The position numbers were made by a program, and so were the translations under genes. The notes beneath the pieces were generated by a model. It did not search any database. It saw only the letters and a list, made by a program, of their open reading frames with translations, and had not been told where the DNA came from. A stretch of 64,000 bases of DNA from Methylorubrum rhodesianum (GTDB lineage Bacteria > Pseudomonadota > Alphaproteobacteria > Rhizobiales > Beijerinckiaceae), in assembly GCF_014199985.1 (NCBI RefSeq), contig NZ_JACHOS010000008.1:226902-290901 (forward strand), given 5' to 3'. Below, one piece after another: positions 62,862-64,000 of this stretch. Every line of letters begins with the position of its first letter. The stretch's first letter is position 1.

Positions 62862-63857
62862 ATGTCGGTCCGGGGGCTCGCGGCGGTTGCGCTGTCACTA
62901 TTCACGGCCGGTTCGGCGATCGCGGCGGATCTCAAGGATAAGAGGGTCCCCGAGGAGGTGGCCCCGAAGGAAGTGCCGTTCTTCCTCTTCGCGGACACGC
63001 AGATCAGCTACCGCTACCAGTTTCCGACCGTCACCCCCGGCATCCAGATCCAGCGGCCCGACGGCAGCTTCCGCTCGCGCGAGGCGCCCAAGCACATCCT
63101 CAACATCTCGCACGCGGATGCCTGGGCCTACGGCACGAACTTCTTCTCGCTCGACATCCTGAAGTCCGGGTCGCAATTCCCGGCCGGCACGACCAACACG
63201 CCCGGCGGCGTGCCGGTGAGCTACGATTACGGCAACACCGAAGCCTACGGCCTCTACCGCGGCACGCTCAGCCTGAACGCGCTGACCGGCACCAAGGCCT
63301 TCGCCTTCCCGGGCATCGTCAAGGAGGTCTCGCTCTCCTTCGGCTTCGACGCCAACTCGCAGAACGACGCCTTCGGCTCGAAGAAGCGCGACATCGTCAG
63401 CGGCCTGAACTTCGCCTTCGACGTGCCGGCCGGCTTCCTGAACCTGTCGGTCCATGCCTACAAGGAATGGAACCGCAACGGCTTCAACACCCAGCCCGAC
63501 CGCGACCAGAGCTTCAACACGGTCCCCGAATTCGAGATCGTCTACAGCCTGCCGCTGACCTTCACCGGTCTGCCGCTGACGCTGGCCGGCTTCAACAACA
63601 TCGTCCTGCCCAAGGGTCGCGGCATCAGCGACAACCCGGCCGCCTACGCGTTCAACCCGCCGCGCGGGCTGGAATTCCTGTCGCGCACCAACCTCGTGCT
63701 CGATCTCGGCAAGCTGGTCTACGATCAGCCCAACAAGGTCGATGTCTTCATCGGCTTCCAGTACTGGCTGAACAAGTTCGGCAACCAGGAAACCGCGACC
63801 TTCAAGGGCACCGAGGAGAAGAGCTTCCTCGCCGGCGTGGCCTTCCACGTCTTCTGA
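62862..63857 (+). CDS. Tsx-like nucleoside-channel outer-membrane protein
   Basis: 331 aa. A Sec signal peptide (GLAAVALSLFTAGSAIAA) precedes a beta-barrel that ends in aromatic FHVF, the outer-membrane assembly signal. Repeated alternating strands (FFLFADTQISYRYQF, FGFDANSQNDAFGSKKRDI, VDVFIGFQYWLNKFG) resemble the Channel_Tsx nucleoside-specific porin family. Position with a nucleobase permease and a purine-type deaminase fits outer-membrane uptake of purines or nucleosides. Confidence 0.8.
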   Translation: MSVRGLAAVALSLFTAGSAIAADLKDKRVPEEVAPKEVPFFLFADTQISYRYQFPTVTPGIQIQRPDGSFRSREAPKHILNISHADAWAYGTNFFSLDILKSGSQFPAGTTNTPGGVPVSYDYGNTEAYGLYRGTLSLNALTGTKAFAFPGIVKEVSLSFGFDANSQNDAFGSKKRDIVSGLNFAFDVPAGFLNLSVHAYKEWNRNGFNTQPDRDQSFNTVPEFEIVYSLPLTFTGLPLTLAGFNNIVLPKGRGISDNPAAYAFNPPRGLEFLSRTNLVLDLGKLVYDQPNKVDVFIGFQYWLNKFGNQETATFKGTEEKSFLAGVAFHVF

Positions 63858-63881
63858 TCACCGACAGGAACGCGTAGCCGG

Positions 63882-64000
63882 ATGATGGAATCGAGCGCCC
63901 GCCCCCGCCGCCTCTGGCTCCGTGATCCGCTGGCGATCCTGGCGGAGGGAGCCGGCGGCGGGCTCGTGGTGGAGGGCACCCGCATCGCCGAACGAGTGTC
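63882..64000 (+). CDS. Probable 8-oxoguanine deaminase, N-terminal fragment (3' truncated by window edge)
   Basis: The first 39 codons of a gene that continues past the window. The sequence (RLWLRDPLAILAEGAGGG then LVVEGTRIAERV) resembles the N-terminal beta-sandwich of amidohydrolase-superfamily 8-oxoguanine deaminases of the AtzB/TrzN-related group, which convert 8-oxoguanine to urate. ATG 63882 or 63885 could be the start. The call is based on a short fragment and on context. Confidence 0.55.
   Translation, partial: MMESSARPRRLWLRDPLAILAEGAGGGLVVEGTRIAERV

Overview
The window is a GC-rich chromosomal segment of an alphaproteobacterium, most likely a pink-pigmented facultative methylotroph of the Methylobacterium/Methylorubrum group. 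That placement is inference. It rests on a complete N-methylglutamate (NMG) methylamine-oxidation gene set, the mdh-sucCD-sucAB-lpd arrangement, an ATP-dependent PEP carboxykinase, an aroK-aroB fusion and long palindromic intergenic repeats of a kind common in this group.

Layout. Positions 1-19209 are mostly housekeeping: pheS (cut by the left edge)-pheT, a DUF1186/SEC-C protein, a MoeB/ThiF-like enzyme, dapE, the def-fmt-truA operon, a dprE2/dprE1/GT87 operon for polyprenyl-phosphate arabinose, recR, pckA, rlmN, an aroK-aroB fusion and a TetR regulator. Positions 19561-30023 carry the TCA block mdh, sucC, sucD, sucA, sucB, a Tat-exported DUF4241 protein and lpd. A LOV-domain hybrid histidine kinase follows (30354-31979).

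Positions 32087-43108 hold the NMG pathway in two divergent arms around a GlxA/AraC-type regulator. mgdABCD (NMG dehydrogenase) is on the minus strand. mgsABC (NMG synthase) and gmaS (gamma-glutamylmethylamide synthetase) are on the plus strand. Together they convert methylamine plus glutamate into NMG and then oxidise it, delivering the methyl carbon to C1 metabolism and recycling glutamate.

A tRNA-Gly(CCC) at 43833 marks the start of a less conserved stretch (about 43.9-57.2 kb). It contains an XRE regulator, a SnoaL-like protein, a DUF2252 protein, a large secreted alpha/beta hydrolase, tiny membrane proteins, a decayed IS3-type transposase, an unusual membrane-transporter/hot-dog-thioesterase fusion, a GGDEF-EAL protein and a small secreted protein. 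No integrase is visible.

Positions 57294-64000 form a nitrogen-scavenging cluster: NCS2 nucleobase permease, AtzG/AtzE/AtzH-like (HpxX/Y/Z-like) proteins, a biuret-hydrolase-like isochorismatase-fold enzyme, a Tsx-like outer-membrane channel, and the start of a probable 8-oxoguanine deaminase cut by the right edge. A mosaic pseudogene (amidase piece joined to an autotransporter tail) lies inside it. Two unrelated 15-bp tandem repeats, each adding in-frame pentapeptides to the end of a metabolic enzyme, occur in mgdD and in the atzE-like gene.
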